Source of the DNA: an uncultured Aquimarina sp.
Lineage (GTDB): Bacteria; Bacteroidota; Bacteroidia; Flavobacteriales; Flavobacteriaceae
Length of the DNA stretch: 32,823 nucleotides
Direction of reading: 5' to 3'
Assembly (NCBI GenBank): GCA_947498785.1
Contig: CANMLS010000045.1
Span: forward strand, 1 to 32,823
Shown here: positions 7,921 to 16,418 of the stretch, in pieces
Numbering within the stretch: position 1 is the first letter of the stretch
How the letters are laid out: each line of letters begins with the position of its first letter
Program-made: the position numbers and the translations under genes
The notes under the pieces: generated by a model
The model's database searches: none
The model's input: only the letters and a program-made list of their open reading frames with translations
Told to the model about the DNA's origin: nothing

Positions 7921-7948
7921 TTGATCTCAAAAAATTGATATACTTTTG
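7921..7948 (+). promoter_or_regulatory. Bacteroidota-type promoter of topA
   Basis: TTG (7921-7923) and TACTTTTG (7941-7948, full match to TAnnTTTG) are 17 nt apart. The start of transcription would fall close to 7952-7955, leaving a leader of roughly 15 nt before the topA ATG at 7969. Confidence 0.65.
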
Positions 7949-7968
7949 TCATCAGAAATTATAGGATT

Positions 7969-10470
7969 ATGGCTAAGAATTTAGTGATTGTAGAGTCACC
8001 TGCTAAAGCAAAAACAATAGAGAAATTTCTTGGGAAAGAGTTTACAGTTGCATCTAGTTTTGGACATATTGCAGATTTACCTGCAAAGGAGTTAGGAGTT
8101 GATGTTGATGGAGATTTTAAACCCAAATATATTGTTTCCAAAGACAAAAAAGATGTAGTTAAAAAGCTGAAAGATCTTTCTAAGAAAGCAGAGATGGTGT
8201 GGTTAGCTAGTGATGAGGATCGAGAGGGAGAAGCAATTGCTTGGCATCTTGCCGAAACGCTGAAACTAGATAAGGATAGAACTCGTCGTATCGTTTTTCA
8301 TGAGATTACCAAAAATGCTATTCTTAAGGCTATTGAGAATCCACGTACAATCGATTATAATTTGGTAAACGCACAGCAAGCGAGACGTGTATTGGATCGT
8401 TTGGTAGGATACGAATTATCTCCTGTGTTGTGGCGTAAAGTAAAAGGAGGGTTGTCGGCAGGAAGAGTACAATCAGTTTCAGTACGACTAATAGTAGAAA
8501 GAGAACGAAATATATTAGATTTTAAGGCTGAAGGTTCTTATAGGATTGATGCAGAGTTTTCTAATCAAACAGGAAAATCGTTTAAAGCAAAGCTTCCGAA
8601 AAATTTTAAAACAAAGCAAGAAGCAGAGTCGTTTTTAAAACAAAATGTCGGAGCATTATTTAAAGTAGCTAATCTTTCTACAAAACCAGCCAAAAAATCT
8701 CCAGCGCCACCTTTTACAACATCGACTTTACAACAAGAGGCCTCTAGAAAATTGTATTTTTCGGTGAGTAAGACAATGACTATGGCTCAACGATTGTATG
8801 AAGCTGGTTTGATTACATATATGAGAACTGATAGTGTGAACCTTTCTACTGAAGCTCAAAACAGCGCAAAAGCAGAAATTGATTCTGCTTATGGTGATGA
8901 GTATAGTAATCCAAGACAATATAAAGGAAGGTCAAAAGGAGCGCAAGAAGCTCACGAAGCAATACGACCGACTGATTTTTCTAGGCATAGTGTAAATGCA
9001 GAATATGATCAACAACGATTATATGAATTGATCTGGAAACGAGCTATTGCTTCGCAAATGAGTGACGCACGATTAGAGAGAACTAATGTGAAGATCGAGT
9101 CTAATACCCATAATGAGCAGTTTACGGCTAATGGTGAAGTGATAAAATTTGAAGGTTTTTTAAAGGTGTATCTCGAAGGAAATGATGATGAAGATGAAGA
9201 GCAAGAAGGAATTCTTCCTGCAATGAAAGTTCAAGAAAGCTTGTTTAGTAATTATATTTCGGCAACAGAAAGGTTTACTCGTCCACCAAGTCGATATACA
9301 GAGGCTGCATTGGTTAAGAAACTTGAAGAATTAGGAATAGGACGACCGTCTACGTATGCACCTACAATTTCCACAATTCAGAATAGAAAATATATAGAAA
9401 AAGGATCTAAAGAAGGAGAATTACGTAATTATATTCAGATGGTGCTTTCTGGAGATGAGATTGATGAGAAAAAGTTATCAGAAAAAGTAGGTAGCGATAA
9501 AGGAAAACTAATACCGACAGATGTAGGAATGGTAGTTAATGATTTCTTAGTAAATCATTTTTCATCAATACTTGATTATAATTTTACAGCAAAAGTAGAA
9601 CAGGATTTTGATGAAATAGCAGAAGGTCATGAGGATTGGACTCAGGTTATGAAAGCTTTTTATCAGGAATTCCATCCACGGGTAGAGGATGTGTCTCAGA
9701 ATGCAGAACGTGAAGTTGGAGAACGTGTTTTGGGAGAAGACCCAGTCACAGGTAAACCTGTAAGTGTTCGTTTAGGGAAGTTTGGGCCTATGGTTCAGAT
9801 AGGTACAGTAGAAGATGAAGATAAGCCAAAGTTTGCTAGTTTACCTCCAGGACAAACGTTAAGTAATATTACATTTGAAGAGGCGATGGAATTATTTCAA
9901 TTGCCAAAAGAATTAGGAGAATATAAAGGTGAGACTATTGTGGTTAATAATGGTCGTTTTGGACCTTATGTAAAGTTTGGAGCAAAATTTGTTTCTCTAG
10001 AAAAAGGAGAAGACCCGCTTAATACTTCTTTAGACAGAGCTATCGAATTGATCGATGCAAAAGAAAAAGCTGATGCTCCTATATATACCTATGAAGATCT
10101 TCCAGTTCAAAAAGGCACAGGTAGGTTTGGTCCTTTTATAAAATGGAATAGCATGTTTATCAATGTGAATAAGAAATATGACTTTGATAACCTATCTGAT
10201 GATGATATTGTAACTCTTATTGAAGAAAAAAAACAAAAAGAAATTGATAAGGTAATTCATAATTGGGAGGAAGAAGGAATTCGAGTAGAAAAAGCCAGAT
10301 GGGGTCGAAGTAATATTATAAAAGGCAAAGTTAAAATAGAATTACCAAAAACAGTAGATGCTTCAAAACTGACCTTAGATAAGGTAAAAGATCTTATTGA
10401 GAAAAATGCTCCTAAGAAAAAAACCGCAGCAAAGAAGAAAACTACAAAAAAGACTACAAAAAAGAAATAA
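7969..10470 (+). CDS. topA: DNA topoisomerase I
   Basis: Type IA topoisomerase, which relaxes negative supercoils through a 5'-phosphotyrosine link. The 833-residue protein starts with the Toprim domain (VIVESPAKAKTIEKFL, then SDEDREGEAIAWHL at 81-94). The topoisomerase core follows, with the catalytic Tyr284 in LITYMRTDSVNLS. The C-terminal third has three repeats of the Topo_C_Rpt kind (LGKFGPMVQIG, NNGRFGPYVKFG, GTGRFGPFIKWN). It ends in a very Lys-rich tail (AAKKKTTKKTTKKK). No Cys4 zinc fingers are present, unlike the E. coli enzyme. The next gene starts 12 nt later, so the two are probably co-transcribed. Confidence 0.97.
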   Translation: MAKNLVIVESPAKAKTIEKFLGKEFTVASSFGHIADLPAKELGVDVDGDFKPKYIVSKDKKDVVKKLKDLSKKAEMVWLASDEDREGEAIAWHLAETLKLDKDRTRRIVFHEITKNAILKAIENPRTIDYNLVNAQQARRVLDRLVGYELSPVLWRKVKGGLSAGRVQSVSVRLIVERERNILDFKAEGSYRIDAEFSNQTGKSFKAKLPKNFKTKQEAESFLKQNVGALFKVANLSTKPAKKSPAPPFTTSTLQQEASRKLYFSVSKTMTMAQRLYEAGLITYMRTDSVNLSTEAQNSAKAEIDSAYGDEYSNPRQYKGRSKGAQEAHEAIRPTDFSRHSVNAEYDQQRLYELIWKRAIASQMSDARLERTNVKIESNTHNEQFTANGEVIKFEGFLKVYLEGNDDEDEEQEGILPAMKVQESLFSNYISATERFTRPPSRYTEAALVKKLEELGIGRPSTYAPTISTIQNRKYIEKGSKEGELRNYIQMVLSGDEIDEKKLSEKVGSDKGKLIPTDVGMVVNDFLVNHFSSILDYNFTAKVEQDFDEIAEGHEDWTQVMKAFYQEFHPRVEDVSQNAEREVGERVLGEDPVTGKPVSVRLGKFGPMVQIGTVEDEDKPKFASLPPGQTLSNITFEEAMELFQLPKELGEYKGETIVVNNGRFGPYVKFGAKFVSLEKGEDPLNTSLDRAIELIDAKEKADAPIYTYEDLPVQKGTGRFGPFIKWNSMFINVNKKYDFDNLSDDDIVTLIEEKKQKEIDKVIHNWEEEGIRVEKARWGRSNIIKGKVKIELPKTVDASKLTLDKVKDLIEKNAPKKKTAAKKKTTKKTTKKK

Positions 10471-10482
10471 ATCAATCAAGAT

Positions 10483-11646
10483 ATGTCTTTCGAATTTCTT
10501 GTGCCAGTTAGTGATTTGATTGCCGCACATACAAATTTACTTTCTGATCAATCTATAGGAAAACAAATCAAGATTCATACTCTAGATGATGGGATTCCTG
10601 ATTTAGATAAAATTGATCTTGCTATTATAGGTGTTCAGGAAAATAGAAATGATATTAATTTTCAGGGCGAGCAATTAAATTTTGATGCTATTCGTAAATC
10701 ATTGTACGAACTCTATCCAGGAAATTGGAATTCTAACATAGTAGACCTAGGAGATGTTAAGCCAGGGAATGAGGTTAGTGATACTTATTATTTGTTACAA
10801 GAGGTGTTATCTACATTGCTTCAGAAAAATATTATACCTATAATAATAGGAGGAAGTCAAGATTTGGTTTATGCTCAATATAGATCTTTTGATATTTTAG
10901 AACGAATGGTAAATTTGGCTAACGTAGATAGTAAATTTGATCTTGGAAATTCTTCTGAAGAAATTACAAACACATCATTTGTGGGCAAAATTATAGTAGA
11001 ACAACCCTATAATTTGTTTAATTATAGTAATATAGGATATCAAACTTATTTTAATTCTCAGGAAGAAATAGACCTTATAGAAAAATTATATTTTGATGCC
11101 TACCGCCTAGGAGAGGTTATTTCAGATGTGACTATTGTTGAGCCTATTATGCGAGATGCAGATATTGTGTCTGTTGATTTAGGAGTTATAAACTCTACAA
11201 GTCTAAATGGTACGGCGGTTTCTCCTAATGGTTTTGACGGTCGAGAGATTTGTGCTATTTCCAGATATGCAGGAATTAGCGATAAAGTTAAAAGTTTTGG
11301 AATTTATGAATTTAAAAATTTCAAAAATGAAGAAACATCTGCGGTATTGATTGCCCAAATCATTTGGTATTTTATTGAAGGAGTAAATTTCAGGTCTAAC
11401 GAGTATAATATCAAGAGTTTAAAAAGTACGTTGCATTATAATGTACCTGTAGAAGATGAAATATTATCTTTTTATAAGAGTCCAATGACCGGGAGATGGT
11501 GGATAGAAATACCTTTTATTTCATCTGGTAATAATAAATTGAAAAGACATACGTTATTACCTTGCACATACAATGATTATGAGCGTGCTTGTAATCAGGA
11601 GATACCTGAAAGATGGTATAAAGCAAAACGAAAAAACGAAGTTTAA
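10483..11646 (+). CDS. Arginase/formimidoylglutamase-fold protein with degraded metal site
   Basis: The 387-residue product follows the ureohydrolase (arginase/agmatinase/formiminoglutamase) fold plan and would usually be annotated as a formimidoylglutamase. The Mn-ligand motifs are damaged. The GGDHS motif reads GGSQD (123-127), replacing the His by Gln126. The DAHxD motif reads DSKFD (149-153), replacing the His by Lys151. The SxDxD motif reads SVDLG (230-234), replacing the second Asp by Gly234. About half of the six expected ligands are therefore missing, so hydrolase activity is doubtful. No signal peptide is seen. It starts 12 nt after topA and lies just before gldK, which has its own promoter. 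No histidine-degradation gene is nearby. A structural or regulatory role is possible but unproven. Confidence 0.8.
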   Translation: MSFEFLVPVSDLIAAHTNLLSDQSIGKQIKIHTLDDGIPDLDKIDLAIIGVQENRNDINFQGEQLNFDAIRKSLYELYPGNWNSNIVDLGDVKPGNEVSDTYYLLQEVLSTLLQKNIIPIIIGGSQDLVYAQYRSFDILERMVNLANVDSKFDLGNSSEEITNTSFVGKIIVEQPYNLFNYSNIGYQTYFNSQEEIDLIEKLYFDAYRLGEVISDVTIVEPIMRDADIVSVDLGVINSTSLNGTAVSPNGFDGREICAISRYAGISDKVKSFGIYEFKNFKNEETSAVLIAQIIWYFIEGVNFRSNEYNIKSLKSTLHYNVPVEDEILSFYKSPMTGRWWIEIPFISSGNNKLKRHTLLPCTYNDYERACNQEIPERWYKAKRKNEV

Positions 11647-11687
11647 CATTTTTATTAGGCAGATTTAAGGTTTTTTTTGGAAAAAAA

Positions 11688-11718
11688 TTGTTTTTCTGGA
11701 AATAAATAAATAGGTTTA
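11688..11718 (+). promoter_or_regulatory. Candidate promoter of gldKLMN
   Basis: TTG (11688-11690) and TAGGTTTA (11711-11718, seven of eight to TAnnTTTG counting the free positions) are separated by 20 nt. The predicted leader before the gldK ATG at 11757 is about 35 nt. No terminator is obvious after the arginase-like gene, so read-through from topA remains possible. Confidence 0.5.
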
Positions 11719-11756
11719 CGTCCTTAAATCTAGAAGATCTTAACCTAAAACACGTT

Positions 11757-13130
11757 ATGAAGAAATTTGTATCACTCTTTGCTATTTTAGCAATGCTCTA
11801 TAGTTGTGGCGGTGGAAACCGTGGAGAACTGATAGGAGCACAAGGAAAAAAATGGCACCCGCAAAAGCCTTATGGTATGGCCCTCATCCCCGGAGGATCG
11901 TTCATTATGGGTAAGTCGGATGATGATAAAGCTGCATTGGCCAACGCGCCAACGAGGATGGTTACGGTTCGTTCTTTTTATATGGATGAAACTGAAGTTA
12001 CCAACAGTGAGTATCGACAATTTGTAAATTGGGTTCGTGACTCTACTGTTAGAATGAAACTCGCAATCATGGCCGATGAACTAGGAAAAACCCCTGGTGA
12101 TGATGGTATTGGAGAATATGCCTTCTTAGACGCAGATACCGAAAACATGTCTGTTTACGAAAAATACATGTATGATAATTATAGCGGTACTGGAGAAACT
12201 GGTTACGAAGGTAGAGCTCTTAATAAGGATGTCGATATAGAATGGAATATTGATGATTATCCAGATGAGTTCTATGCTGAAGTTATGGATACTTTGTATA
12301 TACCACTAGAAGAATCCTATAATGGCAGGAGGACTCTTGATGTAAGTAAATTCGAGTTTAGATTTACTTGGATGGATATACAGGCAGCAGCCCGAGCTAG
12401 AAAAGGAGGAAGAAAAGATTTTGTAAAAGAAGAAGTAATCAAAATATATCCTGATACTACAGTTTGGATAAAAGATTTTAATTACTCATACAATGAGCCT
12501 ATGCACAATGATTATTTTTGGCATAGTGCATATGATGATTACCCGGTAGTAGGAGTTTCTTGGGAACAAGCAAAAGCCTTCTGTCGTTGGAGAACTATCG
12601 AAAAGAATACTTTTCAGAAAAAGAAAGGTAAAGAGTTTGTGAATTATTTCAGACTGCCTACAGAAGCAGAGTGGGAGTATGCAGCTAGAGGAGGTCTCGA
12701 ATCAGCAACGTATCCATGGGGAGGCCCATATGCATTGAATGATAGAGGGTGCTTCTTAGCAAACTTTAAACCTCTTAGAGGAAATTACGCCGCAGATAAC
12801 TTTTTATATACTGTAGAAGCCAAAACATTTGAGCCAAATGATTATAATCTATATAATATGGCAGGTAATGTTTCTGAGTGGGTACAGTCATCCTATGATC
12901 CTTCAGCTTACGAATATGTTGCATCAATGAATCCAAATGTCAATGATGATGAAAATAAACGTAAAGTTGTACGTGGTGGATCATGGAAAGATGTTGCTTA
13001 TTTCCTACAGGTAAGTACCAGAGATTATGAATATGCGGATTCTGCCAGAAGTTATATTGGATTTAGAACTGTTCAGGACTATATGGGTACTGACGTTACT
13101 GGAGAAGATAATACTCAGAATCAAAAATAA
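11757..13130 (+). CDS. gldK: Gliding motility / type IX secretion lipoprotein GldK
   Basis: GldK is an outer-membrane-anchored lipoprotein that with GldN forms the large periplasmic ring of the type IX secretion system, required for secretion of SprB-type adhesins and for gliding. The 457-residue protein has a lipoprotein signal peptide with the lipobox LYSC at Cys17. It is followed by a formylglycine-generating-enzyme-like (FGE-sulfatase) domain: MALIPGGSFIMG near 40, DETEVTNSEYRQFVNW near 80, RLPTEAEWEYAARGG near 300, NMAGNVSEWVQSSYDP near 370 and RKVVRGGSWKD near 400. The fold is likely structural here rather than catalytic. The order gldK-L-M-N is the conserved one. Confidence 0.96.
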   Translation: MKKFVSLFAILAMLYSCGGGNRGELIGAQGKKWHPQKPYGMALIPGGSFIMGKSDDDKAALANAPTRMVTVRSFYMDETEVTNSEYRQFVNWVRDSTVRMKLAIMADELGKTPGDDGIGEYAFLDADTENMSVYEKYMYDNYSGTGETGYEGRALNKDVDIEWNIDDYPDEFYAEVMDTLYIPLEESYNGRRTLDVSKFEFRFTWMDIQAAARARKGGRKDFVKEEVIKIYPDTTVWIKDFNYSYNEPMHNDYFWHSAYDDYPVVGVSWEQAKAFCRWRTIEKNTFQKKKGKEFVNYFRLPTEAEWEYAARGGLESATYPWGGPYALNDRGCFLANFKPLRGNYAADNFLYTVEAKTFEPNDYNLYNMAGNVSEWVQSSYDPSAYEYVASMNPNVNDDENKRKVVRGGSWKDVAYFLQVSTRDYEYADSARSYIGFRTVQDYMGTDVTGEDNTQNQK

Positions 13131-13209
13131 GTCCCAAAATTTTCTATCAACTTAATTACTAACCCTTTTTTAAAACTTTAGATTTAAAAAAAACAAAACA
13201 AATTTTATT

Positions 13210-13839
13210 ATGGCAAGTTCAAAATCAAGCAAGAAGTTAATGAATATGGTATACGGTCTCGGAGCGGCCGTTGTAATACTAGGTGCACTATTTAAAATTA
13301 TGCACTGGCCATTTGGTAACGAAATGCTAATTGTTGGTTTGGTTACAGAAGCACTTGTATTTACTGTTTCTGCATTCGAACCTGTAGATGACGAATTAGA
13401 CTGGTCGCTTGTATATCCTGAATTATCCGGAGGAAACAAAAGAGATAAAAAAGAAAAAGAATCAACTCCAGAAGGACTGTTATCTAAAAAATTAGATGAT
13501 ATGTTGAAAGAAGCTAGAGTAGATTCTAATCTAATGTCAAGTCTTGGTGAAAGTATCCGTAACTTCGAGGGAGCAGCAAAGAATATCTCTCCTACGGCAA
13601 ATGCTATAGCAAGTACTCAGAAGTATAGCGAAGAGCTTACTCATGCAGCTTCTCAATTAGAGTCTTTAAATAGTCTTTATAAAGTTCAATTAGAGTCTTC
13701 TGCTCGTCAGGCTGAAGCAAATCAAGCTATCGCTGATAATGCTGCTAAGCTAAAAGATCAAATGGAAAGCCTAGCTGGTAACCTTTCTTCATTAAATGGA
13801 GTATATGGTGGTATGTTAACTGCAATGAATAGAAGTTAA
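13210..13839 (+). CDS. gldL: Gliding motility / T9SS motor protein GldL
   Basis: GldL is the inner-membrane subunit that with GldM forms the proton-driven rotary motor of the T9SS. The 209-residue protein has two transmembrane helices (about 14-30 and 38-56) joined by the conserved KIMHWPFGNEM loop. Glu47 inside helix 2 (LVTEALVF) matches the buried glutamate implicated in proton flow in the family. The cytoplasmic part carries a charged linker and long heptad-like helices (SQLESLNSLYKVQLESSARQAEANQAIADNA), suggesting coiled coil. It lies 79 nt after gldK and 52 nt before gldM. Confidence 0.96.
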   Translation: MASSKSSKKLMNMVYGLGAAVVILGALFKIMHWPFGNEMLIVGLVTEALVFTVSAFEPVDDELDWSLVYPELSGGNKRDKKEKESTPEGLLSKKLDDMLKEARVDSNLMSSLGESIRNFEGAAKNISPTANAIASTQKYSEELTHAASQLESLNSLYKVQLESSARQAEANQAIADNAAKLKDQMESLAGNLSSLNGVYGGMLTAMNRS

Positions 13840-13891
13840 CATTTTTAATCAATTATTTATATAGAAATAACTACCAAAATCTAAGAAGAAT

Positions 13892-15439
13892 ATGGCAGGA
13901 GGAAAACTATCCCCAAGGCAGAAGATGATTAACCTGATGTATTTGGTTTTCATCGCGATGATGGCATTAAATATGTCAAAAGAAGTATTGTCAGCTTTCG
14001 GTCTCATGAATGAGAAGTTGACAGCTTCAAATACAATTGCAACAGAGCGTAATACAGCATTTATGGCTGGTTTGGCAGATAAAGTATCTGAGCAACCAGA
14101 AAAGTATACACCTTTAAAAGAGAAAGCAGATCAAATTAGTGTTTTATCTAATGAGTTTAATGCATATGTAGAGCAAATTAAATCTGAAATAATCGAGACA
14201 GCAGATGATCCTACAGATTATGAGACGATGGACAAGCCAGATGCACTAAATTCGAAATTTTTCGAAGGAGGAAAAACTACAGCGGCGGCTACAGAATTTT
14301 TAGAAAAAATCAAAACCTACAGAGAAGGTGTTGTTACAGCTTTAAGTACTGTTAAAGAAGTTGACGGTCAAGTGGCGAATGATGTTAAAACAACATTTAG
14401 TACTGATGATGTTAAGGATAGAAGTGGAGTTACCAAAAATTGGTTGAACTACAATTTTGAAGGATTTCCTTTAGTGGCTTCATTGACTAAGTTAACACAA
14501 ATGCAGGCTGATGTAAAAACAACGGAGAGTAAAGTGCTTTCTGCGTTATTAGCAGGGCAACAAGCATCCGAACTTTCTTTTAGTAACTACGAAGCTATAG
14601 TAGTAGCTGATAAAACAGCTTTCTTTAGTGGAGAGAAATTTAAAGGTAGAATTGTTCTTGGACGTTTTGATGCTACACTTAAGCCAACCAAAGTTATGGT
14701 TAATGGTAAGGAGCAAACAGAGGTTCAGAATGGACAAATTATGTTAGATTTCCCTGCAGGTAATGTTGGGGAAAGAGATGTAGCTGGAGAGCTGGAGTTT
14801 AAAGAAGGTGATTCTATAGTTAAAATTCCTATTAAGAGTTCTTATACAGTAATCCCTAGACCTAATTCAGCGGTAATATCTGCTGATAAGATGAATGTGG
14901 TATATCGTGGGGTAAATAACCCGATGACAATTTCTATTCCTGGGGTACCTAATGTAAATGCTACAGCTCCTGGGCTTAGAAAGTCTGGTGGAGCAGGTAA
15001 ATACACGATGAATGTTACTACAGTAAAATCTCGTGAAGTGAGTATTAAAGTAAGCGGTAAGCTTGCAAATGGTACAACTGTAAGTGATAGTAAGAAATTT
15101 AGAATTAAAGATATTCCAAGACCTGTAGGAACAGTTCGTGGAGAAGACGGTTCTATCAAAATGGCAAGAAATGCATTAGAAATTTCTTCTATCGGAGCTA
15201 TTTTACCAGATTTTGATTTTGATATCAAATTAAAAGTTACTGGATTCAAATTTAAAGTTGAAGGTCAGCCTACTGTTAGTGTGCGTAGTGGTAGATTGGA
15301 TTCTAAAGCTAAATCTGCTTTACGTAAGGCCAAAAGAGGTTCTTCTGTGCAGATTATAGATATAAAAGCACAATTAACCACAAATGCTGGATATAGATTA
15401 AAGAAGATATCTCCGGTTATTGTTGAGTTAACAAATTAA
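13892..15439 (+). CDS. gldM: Gliding motility / T9SS motor protein GldM
   Basis: GldM is the periplasmic shaft of the GldLM motor and links the inner-membrane motor to the GldKN ring. The 515-residue product starts MAGGKLSPRQKMINLMYLVFIAMMALNMSKEVL, with one transmembrane helix (about 13-32). A helical domain rich in Lys and Glu follows (about 40-215), then beta-rich domains to the C-terminus (SFSNYEAIVVADKTAFFSGEKF, then KSSYTVIPRPNSAVISADKMNVVYRGVNNPM). Length and architecture match the family. It is followed by gldN after 18 nt. Confidence 0.97.
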   Translation: MAGGKLSPRQKMINLMYLVFIAMMALNMSKEVLSAFGLMNEKLTASNTIATERNTAFMAGLADKVSEQPEKYTPLKEKADQISVLSNEFNAYVEQIKSEIIETADDPTDYETMDKPDALNSKFFEGGKTTAAATEFLEKIKTYREGVVTALSTVKEVDGQVANDVKTTFSTDDVKDRSGVTKNWLNYNFEGFPLVASLTKLTQMQADVKTTESKVLSALLAGQQASELSFSNYEAIVVADKTAFFSGEKFKGRIVLGRFDATLKPTKVMVNGKEQTEVQNGQIMLDFPAGNVGERDVAGELEFKEGDSIVKIPIKSSYTVIPRPNSAVISADKMNVVYRGVNNPMTISIPGVPNVNATAPGLRKSGGAGKYTMNVTTVKSREVSIKVSGKLANGTTVSDSKKFRIKDIPRPVGTVRGEDGSIKMARNALEISSIGAILPDFDFDIKLKVTGFKFKVEGQPTVSVRSGRLDSKAKSALRKAKRGSSVQIIDIKAQLTTNAGYRLKKISPVIVELTN

Positions 15440-15457
15440 AAATAAACATACGTAGTT

Positions 15458-16348
15458 ATGAATTTGAGAAATTTTTTATTAATCGTTTTTGTTTTATTTA
15501 TTTCGGTGATTTCATATAGCCAGGTTGTTGTATTAAATGCAAGTGAACCTTCGGAAATTGGGATGAAAACTGAAGAAATGATTGCATATGATAATGACCA
15601 TCCATTGGAATATGGTTATGTAGATAAACGTGATATATTGTGGGCTAAAACTACATGGGAAACTATTGATCTTGATGAAAGAATTAATTTTCCATTATAT
15701 TATCCTATAGATACCAATAATATTGGTGTGAATCGTAGATCTTTATATGATGTATTGGTGTCTAATATCAAAAACGGAAAGATCAAGAATATTTATTCAG
15801 ATTCATATTTTACTGAGACTCGTACTTTTGAAGATTTAAAATCTACGATGTCTAAAATAGATACTACAGATTTAGGATATGAGCAGTATAATGCTGGTGA
15901 AGAGGTAGATCCTCAGTATATTAACAGAAGAGATATTAATTCTGGAGATATTGCAGAGTATAAGATAAGAGGATATTGGTATTTTGATAAGCGTTTAGGA
16001 GAGTTGAGATACAGATTGTTAGGATTAGCGCCTGTTGCTCCTGATGTTAACTTTATTGATGACGATGAGCCTGATATGGTTCCGTTGTTTTGGATTTGGT
16101 ATCCAGATGCTAGAGAAATTCTACATAATGCATTAGCATTTAATAGGAGAAATACATCAATGCCTTTTACTTTAGATCATATTCTAAATGCAAGACGGTT
16201 TAATTCTGTAATTTATAAAGAAGATAATGAACAAGGAGATAGATCTATCGATGATTATATTGTTGATAATGCCTTGATGCAACTTCTAGAAAGTGAAAGA
16301 ATTAAGGAGAGTATTAGAAATTTTGAAATGGATATGTGGAGTTACTAA
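15458..16348 (+). CDS. gldN: Gliding motility / T9SS ring protein GldN
   Basis: GldN is the periplasmic partner of GldK in the T9SS ring. The 296-residue product starts with a cleavable signal peptide (MNLRNFLLIVFVLFISVISYSQ, about 22 residues). The mature part carries conserved family segments such as YVDKRDILWAKTTWETIDLDERINFPLYYP and GYWYFDKRLGELRYRLLGLAP. It ends in an alpha-helical segment (ALMQLLESERIKESIRNFEMDMWSY). It is the last gene of the gld operon and is followed 28 nt later by a strong terminator. Only one gldN copy is in view. Confidence 0.95.
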   Translation: MNLRNFLLIVFVLFISVISYSQVVVLNASEPSEIGMKTEEMIAYDNDHPLEYGYVDKRDILWAKTTWETIDLDERINFPLYYPIDTNNIGVNRRSLYDVLVSNIKNGKIKNIYSDSYFTETRTFEDLKSTMSKIDTTDLGYEQYNAGEEVDPQYINRRDINSGDIAEYKIRGYWYFDKRLGELRYRLLGLAPVAPDVNFIDDDEPDMVPLFWIWYPDAREILHNALAFNRRNTSMPFTLDHILNARRFNSVIYKEDNEQGDRSIDDYIVDNALMQLLESERIKESIRNFEMDMWSY

Positions 16349-16376
16349 AGGACACAACATACATTAAATTATAAGC

Positions 16377-16404
16377 AAAACGCCCAACTATAGTTGGGCG
16401 TTTT
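16377..16404 (+). terminator. Strong terminator of the gld operon
   Basis: AAAACGCCCAAC (16377-16388) and GTTGGGCGTTTT (16393-16404) form a perfect 12-bp stem with a TATA loop. T-rich sequence follows (TTTTATTATTTTT). The next gene starts only 15 nt downstream of the stem. Confidence 0.9.
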
Positions 16405-16406
16405 AT

Positions 16407-16414
16407 TATTTTTG
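16407..16414 (+). promoter_or_regulatory. Possible -7 box placing a leaderless start on the FAD oxidoreductase gene
   Basis: TATTTTTG is a full match to TAnnTTTG and ends four bases before the ATG at 16419. It directly follows the gldN terminator. No TTG is seen at the usual -33 distance, because that region is occupied by the terminator stem. Confidence 0.3.
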
Positions 16415-16418
16415 GACT

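Noticed and set aside
14842..15249. 135-codon minus-strand open frame inside gldM
   Set aside because: It lies fully inside the well-supported gldM gene in an antisense frame, with no family features. It is a codon-usage shadow.
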